From Streptomyces albofaciens JCM 4342 (lineage in GTDB: Bacteria > Actinomycetota > Actinomycetes > Streptomycetales > Streptomycetaceae), in the NCBI RefSeq assembly GCF_008634025.1, contig NZ_PDCM01000001.1, positions 310,001 through 374,000 on the forward strand: 64,000 bases of DNA. The letters run 5' to 3'. The notes under the pieces are model-generated. The model was not told the DNA's origin. It ran no database searches and saw nothing but the letters and a program-made list of their open reading frames with translations. Positions 13,682 to 22,868 of the stretch are shown here, piece after piece. Within the stretch, counting starts at the first letter, position 1. Each line of letters starts with the position of its first letter. A program made the position numbers and the translations under genes.

Positions 13682-15679
13682 TCAGCTTCCGCCGCTCCCG
13701 CCGCTCCCTCCGCCCGGCCCCTCGTCCCGGGCGAACAGCTGCGTCAGCGTGCTGATGGTGTAGACGTCGGTGGCCTCCTCGTCGACCAGGTGCATTTCGG
13801 CGAGGCGGTCCAGGCCGTCCTGGATGTCCTCCGGGGCGGAGCCGGCCAGGGACGCGGCGACGGAGGCGTTCAGGTGGCCGTCGGCGTTGGCCGCGAGGGC
13901 CCTGAGCAGCCGTGCGTCGTCCGCCGAGAGGCGGGCCACGGACATCCGAAGGGCCGCCGCGACGCCGGTGTCCTCGGCGGACAGCAGGGCCAGCCGACGC
14001 CGTTCGTCGCGCAGCGCGGCGGCCAGGCGGGCCAGCCGCCAGCGCGGGCGGGCCGTCAGCTGGGCGGCTGCGGCGCGCAGGGCCAGCGGCAGCCCGTCGC
14101 ACAGCTCGACCAGTTCGCGCGCGGCGTCCGGGTCGTCGGCGACCCGTTCCGCGCCGAGCATCGCGCCGAGCAGCGCCGTGCCTTCCGCCGCGCCGAGCGC
14201 CTGGAGGGGCACCGGCCGGGCGACGTCGGTGGCGACCAGGCCGTCCAGGCGGCTGCGGCTGGTCACGACCGTGGCGCAGTGTTCGCCGCCGGGCAGCAGC
14301 GGGCGTACCTGCGCGGAACTCTGCGCGTTGTCGAGGACGACCAGCAGCCGCCGCCCGGCCACCAGCGACCGGAAGAGCGCGGACGCGGACTGGGCGGAGG
14401 TGGGGACGCGGTCGGGCGGCGTGCCGAGCGCCAGCAGGAAGTCCCGCAGGATCTCGGCCGGTTCGGCGGGCGCGCCTTCGTTGAAGCCGCGCAGGTCCGC
14501 GAAGAGCTGCCCGTCGGGGAAGGCCTCGGCGTGCCCGTGGGCCCACTGCACGGCGCACGCGGTCTTGCCGACACCGGCCGGGCCGGTGACGACGGCGAGC
14601 GGGCTCTCACCCGGTACGGCGGACCGCACCACGGCGCTCAGCGCGGTGAGCTGCTGCTCCCGCCCGAGGAAGCGGGCGGGTGGGCGGGGGAGCAGACGCG
14701 GGGCGGAGGGGCTGGCGGAGGGAGTGTCCATGGCGGCGGGGCCGCCTGCCGCCTGCGCGGGCACGCGGGGGTCCGACTGGGTGGGTACGCGAGGGTCTGC
14801 CTGGGCATGTGCCCGGGGGTCCGCCAGGGCGGGTGCCCGAGGGGCAGCCTGCGCGGGTACGCGGGGGTCCGCCTGGGCGGCGTTGCCGGCCGTACGGGCC
14901 TGGGCCCGCCCGCCGCCGGACTTGCCGCCGCCCTCGGCACCCTCGGCCCGCAGGATCTCCTCGTACGCCCTCTTGAGCCGCGCCCCCGGCCCGACGCCCA
15001 GTTCCTCGTCGAGGAGCCGCCGCGTCCGGTGGTACCACTCCATCGCGTCGGACTGCCGCCCCGTACGGAACAGCGCCTGCATCAGGTCGGCGACCATCCC
15101 CTCCCGCAGCGGGTTGTTGACCGCCGCGGTGTAGAGGACCGCCGCGGCCTGTTCGTGTTCGCCCAGCGCGCTGTGGGCACGCGCCAGGGCCTCGGTAGCG
15201 GTGAGCCGCTGTTCCTCCAGCGCGTGCGCGGCGGCGGCGAACGGCGGGCTGGTGACGGTGCCGGTGAGTGCCGGGCCGCGCCACAGGCCGAGGGCCTCGC
15301 GGAGCAGCGGCACCGCGTCGCCGGGAGCCGCCTCCGGGCGGGCGAGCGCGACCAGTTCGCCGAAGCGGTGGGCGTCGATCAGCTCCTCCGGCAGGCGCAG
15401 CAGGTACGCCGAGCCGTGGGTGGCCAGTTCGATGCCGTACGCCTCGGCGCCGCCCCCGGCCAGCGTCGCGCGCAGCCGCGAGACGTGGCCCTGCACGACC
15501 GTACGGGCGTGCTCGGGCGGTTCGTCCTCCCACAGGGAGTCGATCAACTGCTCCAGCGGGACGGTGGTGTTGGGCTGCAGGAGCAGCAGCGCCAGCACAC
15601 TGCGCCGCTTGGCGGGCCCGAGCGCCAGCTCACCGGAGCCGGTGGCGACGGATATCGGGCCCAGCAGGGAGAAGTCCAA
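13682..15679 (-). CDS. SARP/AfsR-type regulator: winged helix, BTAD, NB-ARC
   Basis: 665 residues. OmpR-type winged helix (about 15-95), bacterial transcriptional activation domain (about 100-245), a Pro/Ala/Gln linker of five 8-residue repeats (ADPRVPAQ type, 270-309), then an NB-ARC ATPase with Walker A GPAGVGKT (366-373), LLVVLDNAQSSAQVRPLLPG and the GLPLALR motif. It ends soon after the winged-helix part (FARDEGPGGGSGGSGGS) and lacks the TPR tail of AfsR. It likely binds heptameric direct repeats and recruits RNA polymerase in an ATP-dependent way (family knowledge). The start is TTG 15679, one base after the M18 stop (TGAGTTG), so expression should depend on M18 translation. Confidence 0.85.
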   Translation of the reverse strand: MDFSLLGPISVATGSGELALGPAKRRSVLALLLLQPNTTVPLEQLIDSLWEDEPPEHARTVVQGHVSRLRATLAGGGAEAYGIELATHGSAYLLRLPEELIDAHRFGELVALARPEAAPGDAVPLLREALGLWRGPALTGTVTSPPFAAAAHALEEQRLTATEALARAHSALGEHEQAAAVLYTAAVNNPLREGMVADLMQALFRTGRQSDAMEWYHRTRRLLDEELGVGPGARLKRAYEEILRAEGAEGGGKSGGGRAQARTAGNAAQADPRVPAQAAPRAPALADPRAHAQADPRVPTQSDPRVPAQAAGGPAAMDTPSASPSAPRLLPRPPARFLGREQQLTALSAVVRSAVPGESPLAVVTGPAGVGKTACAVQWAHGHAEAFPDGQLFADLRGFNEGAPAEPAEILRDFLLALGTPPDRVPTSAQSASALFRSLVAGRRLLVVLDNAQSSAQVRPLLPGGEHCATVVTSRSRLDGLVATDVARPVPLQALGAAEGTALLGAMLGAERVADDPDAARELVELCDGLPLALRAAAAQLTARPRWRLARLAAALRDERRRLALLSAEDTGVAAALRMSVARLSADDARLLRALAANADGHLNASVAASLAGSAPEDIQDGLDRLAEMHLVDEEATDVYTISTLTQLFARDEGPGGGSGGSGGS
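14753..14872 (-). repeat. 24-bp in-frame repeats in SARP linker
   Basis: Five consecutive 24-bp units encode the octapeptides ADPRVPAQ, AAPRAPAL, ADPRAHAQ, ADPRVPTQ and SDPRVPAQ. They lie between the BTAD and NB-ARC domains, so copy-number change would alter only linker length. Confidence 0.8.
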
Positions 15680-15680
15680 C

Positions 15681-16976
15681 TCAGTTCTCCAGGAAGGCCG
15701 TCAGGGCGCCGGCCAGCATGTGCGGGTCTTCGCTGCCGCACAGCTCGCGGGCCGAGTGCATGGACAGGATGGCCACACCGATGTCGACGGTGGCGATGCC
15801 GTGCCGCGCGGCGGTGATCGGGCCGATGGTGGTGCCGCAGGGCATGGCGTTGTTCGACACGAAGGACTGCCACGGGACGCCGGCCCGCTCGCAGGCGTCG
15901 GCGAAGACGGCGCGGCCGGTGCCGTCGGTGGCGTAGCGCTGGTTGACGTTGACCTTGAGGATCGGGCCGCCGTTGGGCAGCGGGTGGTGGCCCGGGTCGT
16001 GCCGTTCGGTGTAGTTGGGGTGCAGCGCGTGGCCGGTGTCGGAGGACAGGCAGACCGTGCCGGCGAAGGCGCGGGCGCGGTCCTCGTAGGTGCCGCCGCG
16101 TGCGAAGACCGAACGTTCCAGCACCGTGCCGAGCAGCGGGCCGTCGGCGCCGGTGTCGGACTGGCTGCCGTTCTCCTCGTGGTCGAAGGCGGCGAGCACG
16201 GGGATGTACGGGGGTTCCTCGGCGGCGGTGGCGACCGTCGCCAGCGCGACCGTACCGGCGTGTACGGACAGCAGGTTGTCCATCCGCGGGCCGGCCACCA
16301 GCTCGCGGTCGCGGCCCAGGTAGGCGGGCGGTTCGATGCTGTGCAGCATCAGGTCCCAGCCGCGTATGCCGCCGGCGGCCGCGCCGATCTCCTCCTCGAC
16401 GAAGGCGATCAGGTCGCCCTCGCGCACCTCGCCCAGGCCCCAGATCGGCGTCATGTGACGCTGCTTGTCGAGCTTGAGGCCGTCGGCGTTGACCGAGCGG
16501 TCCAGGTGGACGGCGAGCTGGGGGACGCGCATCAGCGCGCGGTCCACGTTGACCAGCCGGGTGCTGCCGTCGCGCAGCGTGACCCGGCCGCTGAGGCCGA
16601 GGTCGCGGTCGAGCCAGGTGTTGAGCAGGGTGCCGCCGTAGACCTCGACGGCGACCTGCCGCCAGCCGCGGTGGCCGGTGTCCGGGATCGGCTTGACGCG
16701 CAGGTTGGGCGAGTCGGTGTGGGCGCCGACGATGCGGTACGGGGTGGCGGCGGTGGCGCCCTCCGGGACGTACCAGGCGATGATCGCCCCGCCGCGCAGC
16801 ACGTACTTGCCGCCGCTCTCCCCGTCCCAGGCGTCGGTCTCGGCGACCTGCCGGAAACCCGCTTTCTCCAGCCGCTCGGCCGCGTTGGCCACCGCGTGGT
16901 ACGGCGAGGGCGAGGCGGCGAGGAAGGACATCAGGTCGTCGGTGTGGCCGCGGTCGAAGCGGGGGCAATGGCTCAT
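15681..16976 (-). CDS. M18-family aminopeptidase
   Basis: 431 residues, the usual M18 length. Zinc ligands are visible: GAHTDSP (His86), GPRMDNL (Asp233), FDHEENGSQS (Glu267, Glu268), SSDTGHALHPNY (Asp) and ILSMHSARELCGSED (His). These define a binuclear-zinc cytosolic aminopeptidase that trims acidic or neutral N-terminal residues from peptides. The frame is open to 17261, but homology begins at MSHCPRFDRG, so ATG 16976 is chosen; no strong Shine-Dalgarno is seen. The stop is one base from the TTG of the SARP gene, so the enzyme and the regulator share a transcript, an unusual pairing. Confidence 0.92.
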   Translation of the reverse strand: MSHCPRFDRGHTDDLMSFLAASPSPYHAVANAAERLEKAGFRQVAETDAWDGESGGKYVLRGGAIIAWYVPEGATAATPYRIVGAHTDSPNLRVKPIPDTGHRGWRQVAVEVYGGTLLNTWLDRDLGLSGRVTLRDGSTRLVNVDRALMRVPQLAVHLDRSVNADGLKLDKQRHMTPIWGLGEVREGDLIAFVEEEIGAAAGGIRGWDLMLHSIEPPAYLGRDRELVAGPRMDNLLSVHAGTVALATVATAAEEPPYIPVLAAFDHEENGSQSDTGADGPLLGTVLERSVFARGGTYEDRARAFAGTVCLSSDTGHALHPNYTERHDPGHHPLPNGGPILKVNVNQRYATDGTGRAVFADACERAGVPWQSFVSNNAMPCGTTIGPITAARHGIATVDIGVAILSMHSARELCGSEDPHMLAGALTAFLEN

Positions 16977-17308
16977 GGTTTCAGCATAAGGACTGCCGGG
17001 TGCCCTTCCCTGGTATACGAATCCGCATGCATCACGGTATGGGAACCTCGCTGCCCTTTGGGGCAGGCGGAGGGCCCCGGAATGTGGTCCGGGCACGGGA
17101 TCACGGCTCAGCCCTGTACGGCTCAGCCCGTACGGCTCCGCCCCGTACGGCTCGCTCCGCACGACGCTGCCCTCGTACGAACCCACCCCGTACGAACCCA
17201 CTCCCGTACGCCCCGTCCCCCACGACGATGCCCGCCTCCCCGGGGGATGGGAGGCGGGCAACGCCAGTCTTGCGCGCTTGTCTGAGAACGCTGTGAGAGC
17301 GTCCCGGT
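16977..17308. other. Non-coding interval upstream of M18 aminopeptidase gene
   Basis: About 330 bp. Short direct repeats CCCGTACGGCTC and CCGTACGAACCCA occur at 17110-17215. No credible gene. It must contain the M18 promoter, but no clear -35/-10 pair stands out. Confidence 0.4.
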
Positions 17309-17330
17309 CACCGTCCGTTTCCGGACGGTG
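17309..17330 (-). terminator. Hairpin after acyl-CoA dehydrogenase gene
   Basis: CACCGTCCG, loop TTTC, CGGACGGTG: a perfect 9-bp stem 53 bp past the acyl-CoA dehydrogenase stop. It would end that leftward transcript before the M18 gene. Confidence 0.6.
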
Positions 17331-17382
17331 CTTAAGCCGTCATTAGAACGCCCTCAGTGCGTCCCACGTCCCTCGGGACCCC

Positions 17383-19209
17383 TCAGAACGCGGCCTCGTC
17401 CAGCTCCATCAGCGACTGGTCGACGGTCTCGGCCAGGCCACGCTGCACGGACACGCCCGGCAGCACGTTGTGCGCGAAGAACTTCGCCGCCGCGATCTTG
17501 CCCTCGTAGAACGGCTTGTCCTTGGCGGAGGCGCCGGCCAGCTTCTCGCTCGCGACCGCCGCGCCCTTCAGGAGCAGGTAGCCGACGACCACGTCGCCCG
17601 AGGCCATCAGCAGGCGGGTGGTGTTCAGGCCCACCTTGTAGATGGACTTCACGTCCTTCTCGGTGGCCGCGAGGTCGGTCAGCATGGCGCCGACGATGGC
17701 CTCCAGGTCGGCGGCGGCCTTGGCCAGTTCGCCGCGGGCGGCCTCCAGCTCCGCGCCGCCGACGGCCTCCGCGAGGAACTTCTTGATCTCCTCGGAGAGG
17801 GCGGTCAGGGCCTGGCCCTGGTCGCGGACGATCTTCCGGAAGAAGAAGTCCTGGCCCTGGATGGCGGTGGTGCCCTCGTAGAGGGTGTCGATCTTGGCGT
17901 CGCGGATGTACTGCTCGATCGGGTACTCCTGGAGGTACCCGGAGCCGCCGAAGGTCTGGAGCGACTGGGCCAGCTGCTCGTAGGACTTCTCCGAGCCGTA
18001 GCCCTTGACGATCGGCAGCAGCAGGTCGTTCAGGCGGGTCGCGGCGGAGGCGTCCTCGCCCGCGGCCTCCTTGGCGATGATCTCGTCCTGGACGGCCGCG
18101 GTGTAGAGCACCAGGGCGCGCATGCCCTCGGCGTACGCCTTCTGCGTCATCAGCGCGCGGCGCACGTCGGGGTGGTGGGTGATGGTGACGCGCGGCGCGG
18201 TCTTGTCCGTGAAGGCGGCCAGGTCCGGGCCCTGCACGCGCTCCTTGGCGTACTCCAGGGCGTTGAGGTAGCCGGTGGAGAGGGTGGCGATGGCCTTCGT
18301 GCCGACCATCATCCGCGCGAACTCGATGATCTTGAACATCTGGCGGATGCCGTCGTGCTTCTCGCCCAGCAGCCAGCCCTTGGCCGGGTGGTTGGCGCCG
18401 AAGGTCATCTCGCAGGTGTTGGAGGCCTTCAGGCCCATCTTGTGCTCGACGTTGGTGGCGTAGACGCCGTTGCGCTCGCCCAGCTCGCCGGTCTCCCAGT
18501 CGAAGTCGTACTTCGGCACGATGAACAGCGACAGGCCCTTGGTGCCGGGACCGGCACCCTCGGGGCGGGCGAGCACGAAGTGCACGATGTTCTCGGACAT
18601 GTCGTGCTCACCGGAGGTGATGAAGCGCTTGACGCCCTCGATGTGCCAGCTGCCGTCCTCCTGCCGGACGGCCTTGGTGCGGCCCGCGCCGACGTCCGAG
18701 CCCGCGTCCGGCTCGGTCAGCACCATGGTGGAGCCCCACTGCTTGTCCACCATCAGCTGCGCGATCTTGCGCTGCTCCTCGGTGCCCTCGTCGTGCAGCA
18801 CACCCGCGAAGGCCGGGCCGGAGGCGTACATCCAGATGGCCGGGTTGGCGCCCAGGATGGTCTCGGCGAAGGCCCACAGCAGGGAGCGCGGCGCGGTGGT
18901 GCCGCCGATCTCCTCCGGGATGCCCAGGCGCCACCACTCGGCGTCCATGTACGCCTGGTAACTCTTCTTGAAGGTGTCGGGGACCGGCGCGGTGTTGGTG
19001 TCCGGGTCGAAGACCGGCGGGTTGCGGTCGGTGTCGGCGAAGGAGTCCGCCAGCTCGTTCTCGGAGAGCCGGGCGATCTCGCTCAGCACGCTCTTGGCGG
19101 TGTCCACGTCCATCTCCGCGAACGGTCCGGTGCCGTACACGCTGTCGCGGCCGAGGACCTCGAAGAGGTTGAACTCGATGTCGCGGAGATTCGACTTGTA
19201 GTGGCCCAT
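17383..19209 (-). CDS. Acyl-CoA dehydrogenase (FadE-type)
   Basis: 608 residues, the longer ACAD form with an extra N-terminal segment and a C-terminal extension. Visible signatures are [14 protein letters not shown] (FAD/substrate contact), [20 protein letters not shown] and LYEGTTAIQ, whose Glu is the expected catalytic base. It catalyses the FAD-dependent alpha,beta-dehydrogenation of acyl-CoA in beta-oxidation, passing electrons to ETF. Chain-length preference cannot be read. ATG at 19209 has GGAG 8 bases upstream. It is a single-gene unit closed by a hairpin at 17309-17330. Confidence 0.93.
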   Translation of the reverse strand: MGHYKSNLRDIEFNLFEVLGRDSVYGTGPFAEMDVDTAKSVLSEIARLSENELADSFADTDRNPPVFDPDTNTAPVPDTFKKSYQAYMDAEWWRLGIPEEIGGTTAPRSLLWAFAETILGANPAIWMYASGPAFAGVLHDEGTEEQRKIAQLMVDKQWGSTMVLTEPDAGSDVGAGRTKAVRQEDGSWHIEGVKRFITSGEHDMSENIVHFVLARPEGAGPGTKGLSLFIVPKYDFDWETGELGERNGVYATNVEHKMGLKASNTCEMTFGANHPAKGWLLGEKHDGIRQMFKIIEFARMMVGTKAIATLSTGYLNALEYAKERVQGPDLAAFTDKTAPRVTITHHPDVRRALMTQKAYAEGMRALVLYTAAVQDEIIAKEAAGEDASAATRLNDLLLPIVKGYGSEKSYEQLAQSLQTFGGSGYLQEYPIEQYIRDAKIDTLYEGTTAIQGQDFFFRKIVRDQGQALTALSEEIKKFLAEAVGGAELEAARGELAKAAADLEAIVGAMLTDLAATEKDVKSIYKVGLNTTRLLMASGDVVVGYLLLKGAAVASEKLAGASAKDKPFYEGKIAAAKFFAHNVLPGVSVQRGLAETVDQSLMELDEAAF

Positions 19210-19383
19210 GGGTACGGCTCCGTAAGGTTCGGGAGGAGACCCAGCGCTTGGAAGCGAGGGACCTCAAACGCAATACCAGCAAGTAGCTCCGATGATGCTA
19301 CCCGTCGGTAATAAGAAGCAACCCCTGACCGCCCATCTGTGACGAGCGTCCCCCGGGCCGCCTCCGCGCTCCTGCCGTCCTAC

Positions 19384-19481
19384 GGCATGCTCATGACCCC
19401 ACAGTCCTCACGACAGGCTCATGACCCTGCAAGGCCTTGCGGCATGCTCATGCCCCCTTCGGAACCCCGCAGCATGCTCAC
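19384..19481. repeat. Irregular 28-30 bp repeats around GCATGCTCATG
   Basis: GGCATGCTCATG at 19384 and 19441, with degenerate copies CAGGCTCATG near 19414 and AGCATGCTCACG at 19471. The shared GCTCA cores are 28-30 bp apart. Just past the 3' end of the 19478 membrane-protein gene; no coding signal. Confidence 0.5.
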
Positions 19482-19936
19482 GGCCGGTCCGACCACTTCC
19501 CCGACCTGTCGCTGGTGGTCACCCGGCACACGGCGGGCTTGCCCGGACCCGGCGACTTCCCCGAGGCGACCTGGCGCTCGCCGTCGAGCAGGATCCGGCA
19601 GGAGGCGGTGCCGTTGCCGGCCGGTGTGACCTCCAGCAGCGCTTCCTCCCCGCCGTCCACGACGACCGTCTTTCGCCACGGCAGTCGCGTCTCACCGGCT
19701 TCCGTCTCGCGCCGCTCGCCGCCCGGGTCCGGGCCGGAGTCGTGCAGGTAGCGCATCTTGGCCGCGTGCGGCGGCCCGCCCGTGGACGTGGCCTCGTACG
19801 TCAGGGACCAGGCGGCCCCCGCGTCCCGGAGCTGGACGGCGCCGTACAGCATCAGTCCGCAGGCGGTCAGGGCGGAGACGGTCAGCAGCACGCCGCCGCG
19901 GGTGATGCGCGGTTTTCGGCGGTCACGGTCGGTCAT
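19478..19936 (-). CDS. Single-pass membrane protein of unknown function
   Basis: 152 residues from ATG 19936 (GAGG 9 bases upstream). A short basic N terminus precedes one hydrophobic helix (about 15-36, GVLLTVSALTACGLMLYGAV) and an extracytoplasmic domain with two Cys (ASCRILLDG and AVCRVTTS). The layout, one anchor plus a small beta-rich exported domain, resembles MmpS-like and DUF4307-like proteins but no family is certain. It is divergent from the SseB-like gene. The frame is open to 20020 but then overlaps that gene's start. Confidence 0.7.
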   Translation of the reverse strand: MTDRDRRKPRITRGGVLLTVSALTACGLMLYGAVQLRDAGAAWSLTYEATSTGGPPHAAKMRYLHDSGPDPGGERRETEAGETRLPWRKTVVVDGGEEALLEVTPAGNGTASCRILLDGERQVASGKSPGPGKPAVCRVTTSDRSGKWSDRP

Positions 19937-20005
19937 CGGTGGCGGCCTCGGCTGGTGGGGGACGGTCTCGTTGGCCGTTCCAACGTAGTGGGCGTGCGGA
20001 CTCAG

Positions 20006-20011
20006 TACGCT
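20006..20011 (+). promoter_or_regulatory. -10 element, leaderless promoter of SseB-like gene
   Basis: TACGCT ends 7 bases before ATG 20019 with no Shine-Dalgarno sequence. It matches the TATGCT at 2086 and the minus-strand TACGCT at 30434 in spacing. Confidence 0.4.
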
Positions 20012-20018
20012 GTGCGGC

Positions 20019-20489
20019 ATGTACGGCTACGACCAGAACGCGGGCGCCGGGCAGCAGCAGTACGGTGCGCCCCCGCCGCAGCACCCGGCCCCCGGCGGCT
20101 ACGGCGAGCAGCCGCTGTACCCCGAGCCGTCCCCGCCGTCCCTCGCCGACGCGGTGCGTGCCTTCACCACCGGGTCGATGTCCGCGGAGGACTTCCAGGG
20201 CATCTTCTCCACGTCCAAGGTCTACTGCCCGCGCGGCGACAACCCCGGCTTCCTGGCGCTGCACAACACCCAGCAGCCGGTCATCCCGATGTTCACCTCG
20301 CTCAAGGAACTGCGCCGGTACGCGGGCAAGGAGTCCAAGTACTTCGTCATCACCGGCGCCGAGGTCCTCGACCTGCTCCCCACCGGCTACGGCTTCGTCC
20401 TGGACATGGAGGGCGACCACCGGATGGTCTTCGACGCCAAGTCGGTGGAGCAGATGGTCGACTTCGCGATGCGGCGAATGTACGGCTGA
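20019..20489 (+). CDS. SseB-family protein
   Basis: 156 residues. A Gly/Gln/Pro-rich N terminus (about 1-40) is followed by an SseB-like domain (about 42-155) with VIPMFTSLKELRRYAG and GFVLDMEGDHRMVFDAKSVEQ. Members of this domain family are widespread in actinobacteria and often act as small adaptor or chaperone-like proteins; no activity is established here. The likely leaderless start is ATG 20019. A strong intrinsic terminator follows at 20531-20562, so it is a single-gene unit. Confidence 0.8.
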   Translation: MYGYDQNAGAGQQQYGAPPPQHPAPGGYGEQPLYPEPSPPSLADAVRAFTTGSMSAEDFQGIFSTSKVYCPRGDNPGFLALHNTQQPVIPMFTSLKELRRYAGKESKYFVITGAEVLDLLPTGYGFVLDMEGDHRMVFDAKSVEQMVDFAMRRMYG

Positions 20490-20530
20490 GGCTTCGCGCG
20501 GCCGCGTACGTACGGCTGAGGCCCGTTTCG

Positions 20531-20562
20531 AGCGGTGGCACCGGAGGGTGCCGCCGCTTTTT
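20531..20562 (+). terminator. Intrinsic terminator after SseB-like gene
   Basis: AGCGGTGGCACC, loop GGAG, GGTGCCGCCGCT then TTTT: a 12-bp stem with one G-T pair and a T-tract. It is one of the clearest classical terminators in the window. Confidence 0.8.
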
Positions 20563-20628
20563 GCGTTTTCGCGCTGCCGGAACGATTGCTTCCCGCCGGG
20601 GCCCGGCGGGGAATGCCGGCCGCCTTGC

Positions 20629-20656
20629 TAGTTGTTCAGCCTTCAACTAAATTGAA
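20629..20656. promoter_or_regulatory. Overlapping inverted repeats upstream of pirin gene (MarR-like operator)
   Basis: TAGTTG-N9-CAACTA (20629-20649) overlaps TTCAA-N5-TTGAA (20642-20656), an AT-rich island 25 bp before the pirin start. TTGAA/TTCAA half sites separated by 5 bases are typical of MarR-family operators. No MarR gene is adjacent, so the regulator would act in trans. Confidence 0.45.
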
Positions 20657-20680
20657 CGGCGAACGACCGAGGAGGCCGTC

Positions 20681-21637
20681 ATGCCCGCAGTGACCGTAGA
20701 GAATCCGCTGACCCTGCCGCGTGTCGCGGCGCCCGCCGGGGCCCGGCCGCGCGGCGTGCTCGCCGTGGCCACCGCGCCCAGCGGCTTCGAGGGGGAGGGC
20801 TTTCCGGTACGCCGTGCCTTCGCCGGCATCGACTACAAGTACCTGGACCCGTTCATCATGATGGACCAGATGGGCGAGGTGGAGTACGCGCCGGGCGAGC
20901 CCAAGGGCACCCCGTGGCACCCGCACCGCGGCTTCGAGACCGTCACGTACCTGATCGACGGCAGCTTCATCCACCGCGACTCGCACGGCGGCGGTGGCGT
21001 GATCAACGACGGCGACACCCAGTGGATGACGGCGGGCTCCGGCCTGCTGCACATCGAGGCGCCGCCGGAGGAACTGGTGATGACCGGCGGGCTCTTCCAC
21101 GGCCTCCAGCTGTGGGTGAACCTCCCCAAGAAGGACAAGATGATGGCGCCGCGCTACCAGGACATCGGCGGCGGCCAGGTCAAGCTGCTGACGTCGGCGG
21201 ACGGCGGCGCGCTGCTGCGGCTGATCGCCGGTGACATCGACGGTCACCAGGGACCCGGCATCACCCACACACCGATCACGATGATGCATGTCTCGGTCAA
21301 CCCGGGTGCCGAAGTGACCATCCCGTGGCGCTCGGACTTCAACGCGCTGGCGTACGGGCTGGCCGGGCGCGGCACCGCCGGGCCGGTCGGACGGCCGTTC
21401 CGCATGGGCCAGTCCGTGGTGTTCGGCCCCGGCGGCGACTCGCTCACCCTCCGGGCGGACGCCACGCAGGAGTCCCGCAGCCCCAACCTGGAGGTCGTCC
21501 TCCTGGGCGGTCAGCCGATCCGCGAGCCGATGATGCACTACGGCCCGTTCGTGATGAACACCCACGCCGAACTGGCCCAGGCCTTCGAGGACTTCCAGGC
21601 GGGGCGGCTGGGGACGGTGCCGGCCGAGGGGCACTGA
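20681..21637 (+). CDS. Pirin-family protein
   Basis: 318 residues with the bicupin pirin fold. The N-terminal cupin carries the metal site HPHRGFETVTYLIDG and GLLHIEAPPEELV. Cytosolic iron-binding pirins act as redox sensors or quercetinase-like dioxygenases, and in Streptomyces modulate beta-oxidation and oxidative balance (family knowledge). GAGGAGG lies 5 bases before ATG 20681. An AT-rich double inverted repeat directly upstream suggests control by a MarR-type repressor. A 12-bp hairpin follows. Confidence 0.92.
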   Translation: MPAVTVENPLTLPRVAAPAGARPRGVLAVATAPSGFEGEGFPVRRAFAGIDYKYLDPFIMMDQMGEVEYAPGEPKGTPWHPHRGFETVTYLIDGSFIHRDSHGGGGVINDGDTQWMTAGSGLLHIEAPPEELVMTGGLFHGLQLWVNLPKKDKMMAPRYQDIGGGQVKLLTSADGGALLRLIAGDIDGHQGPGITHTPITMMHVSVNPGAEVTIPWRSDFNALAYGLAGRGTAGPVGRPFRMGQSVVFGPGGDSLTLRADATQESRSPNLEVVLLGGQPIREPMMHYGPFVMNTHAELAQAFEDFQAGRLGTVPAEGH

Positions 21638-21662
21638 GGACGAGGACGCGCGGCCCGGTACC

Positions 21663-21690
21663 CCGCGGGGAGCGCATCCGCTCCCCGCGG
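21663..21690 (+). terminator. Hairpin after pirin gene
   Basis: CCGCGGGGAGCG, loop CATC, CGCTCCCCGCGG: a perfect 12-bp stem between the pirin stop and the next start, with no T-tract. Confidence 0.6.
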
Positions 21691-21731
21691 AATGCCGTCA
21701 CGTACGGGCGGCCCCGTGATCCACTGGCAGG

Positions 21732-22868
21732 GTGCGAAACGATCTGAGATCCCCGGACCGTCAGCCGCTCCTCCCGGTCGCCGCCCGCCGTGCCGCGGCC
21801 TGGTGCGGTGTGGGCCTGCTCGTCGCCGCTGTGGTGGCCGTCGGCGTCTGGCTGTGTGTGCTGCTGAGCGCCGCCGTCACCCCTGTGCTGCTGGCGCTGC
21901 TCGGCAGTGCGCTGCTCGGGCCGGTCTACCGGCGGCTGGTGGCGATGAAACTCAACCGGTCGCTGGCCGCCGGGCTGACCTGCGCGCTGCTGGTCGTGGT
22001 GGTCGGCGGCGCCGGCTACATCGTCGTCAGCGCGCTGATCGACACCGGCGACCAGATCCTCGCCTCGCTCAAGGACGCCGCCAAGGAGGTGTCCCGGCAC
22101 TTCGGCGCCGCGGGCACGTCACTGGACGACATCGTCTCGAACGCCAAGCCGTTCATAGGGAAGTTCGGCGGCACCGCGGCCAGCGGTCTGCTGGAGGGCG
22201 TCGGCGTCGTCGCGGCCACGCTCGCCGCCTCCGTGCTCGCCCTGTTCCTCACCTTCTTCTTCCTGCGCGACGCCGACAAGGCCGTCCGCGCGCTGCACGA
22301 CTGGGCGCCCGGCGACTCGGGGCCGGGCCTGGAGCAGATGGCCCGCCGCGGCTTCCAGGCCATCGAGGGCTTCATGCGCGGTACGACGCTGATCGCGCTG
22401 ATCGACGCCGTCGGCATCACCATCGGCCTGCTGATCCTCCAGGTGCCCGGCGCGGTCGGCCTGGGCGCGCTGGTCTTCGTCGGCGCCTACATCCCGTATC
22501 TGGGCTCGTTCCTGTCCGGCTCGGTGGCCGTGCTGGTCGCGTTCGCCGACGACCGCGGCCCGGCCATCGCGCTGTGGACGCTGGGCATCGTCCTGGTGGT
22601 GTTCTTCCTGGAGGGCCACATCCTCCAGCCGATCGTGCAGAGCCGTACGGTCCAGATGCACCCGGCGATCGTGATGCTCGCGATCACCGCGGGCGCCAGC
22701 GTCGCCGGGGTGATGGGCATGCTGCTGTCCGTACCGCTGACCGCGGCGGCCTTCGGCGTGCTCTCGGAGCTGCGCCGGCACTACGCCGCGGGCTCGGGCA
22801 GCGAGTCGTCGGAGAAGGCGTCCAGGTCCGGCAGCGACGGCTCGGCGCCGGCCGCCGCGTCCTCGTAG
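21732..22868 (+). CDS. AI-2E-family transporter (PerM/UPF0118)
   Basis: 378 residues. Two to three hydrophobic helices at about 18-70, a soluble loop (about 100-160), then a cluster of membrane helices to about 360. Family landmarks are ALFLTFFFLRDADK and VGAYIPYLGSFLSG. These are PerM-like exporters or permeases; AI-2 export is proven only for some members. The start GTG 21732 has only a weak GGCAGG. The last 88 bp overlap the 3' end of the convergent SpoIIE-type gene, which encodes the Ser-rich tails of both proteins. Confidence 0.85.
   Translation: MRNDLRSPDRQPLLPVAARRAAAWCGVGLLVAAVVAVGVWLCVLLSAAVTPVLLALLGSALLGPVYRRLVAMKLNRSLAAGLTCALLVVVVGGAGYIVVSALIDTGDQILASLKDAAKEVSRHFGAAGTSLDDIVSNAKPFIGKFGGTAASGLLEGVGVVAATLAASVLALFLTFFFLRDADKAVRALHDWAPGDSGPGLEQMARRGFQAIEGFMRGTTLIALIDAVGITIGLLILQVPGAVGLGALVFVGAYIPYLGSFLSGSVAVLVAFADDRGPAIALWTLGIVLVVFFLEGHILQPIVQSRTVQMHPAIVMLAITAGASVAGVMGMLLSVPLTAAAFGVLSELRRHYAAGSGSESSEKASRSGSDGSAPAAASS

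Noticed and set aside
12818..15817. 999-codon plus-strand frame over lipoprotein and SARP genes
   Set aside because: Antisense shadow that also crosses an intergenic region; contains no recognisable domain.
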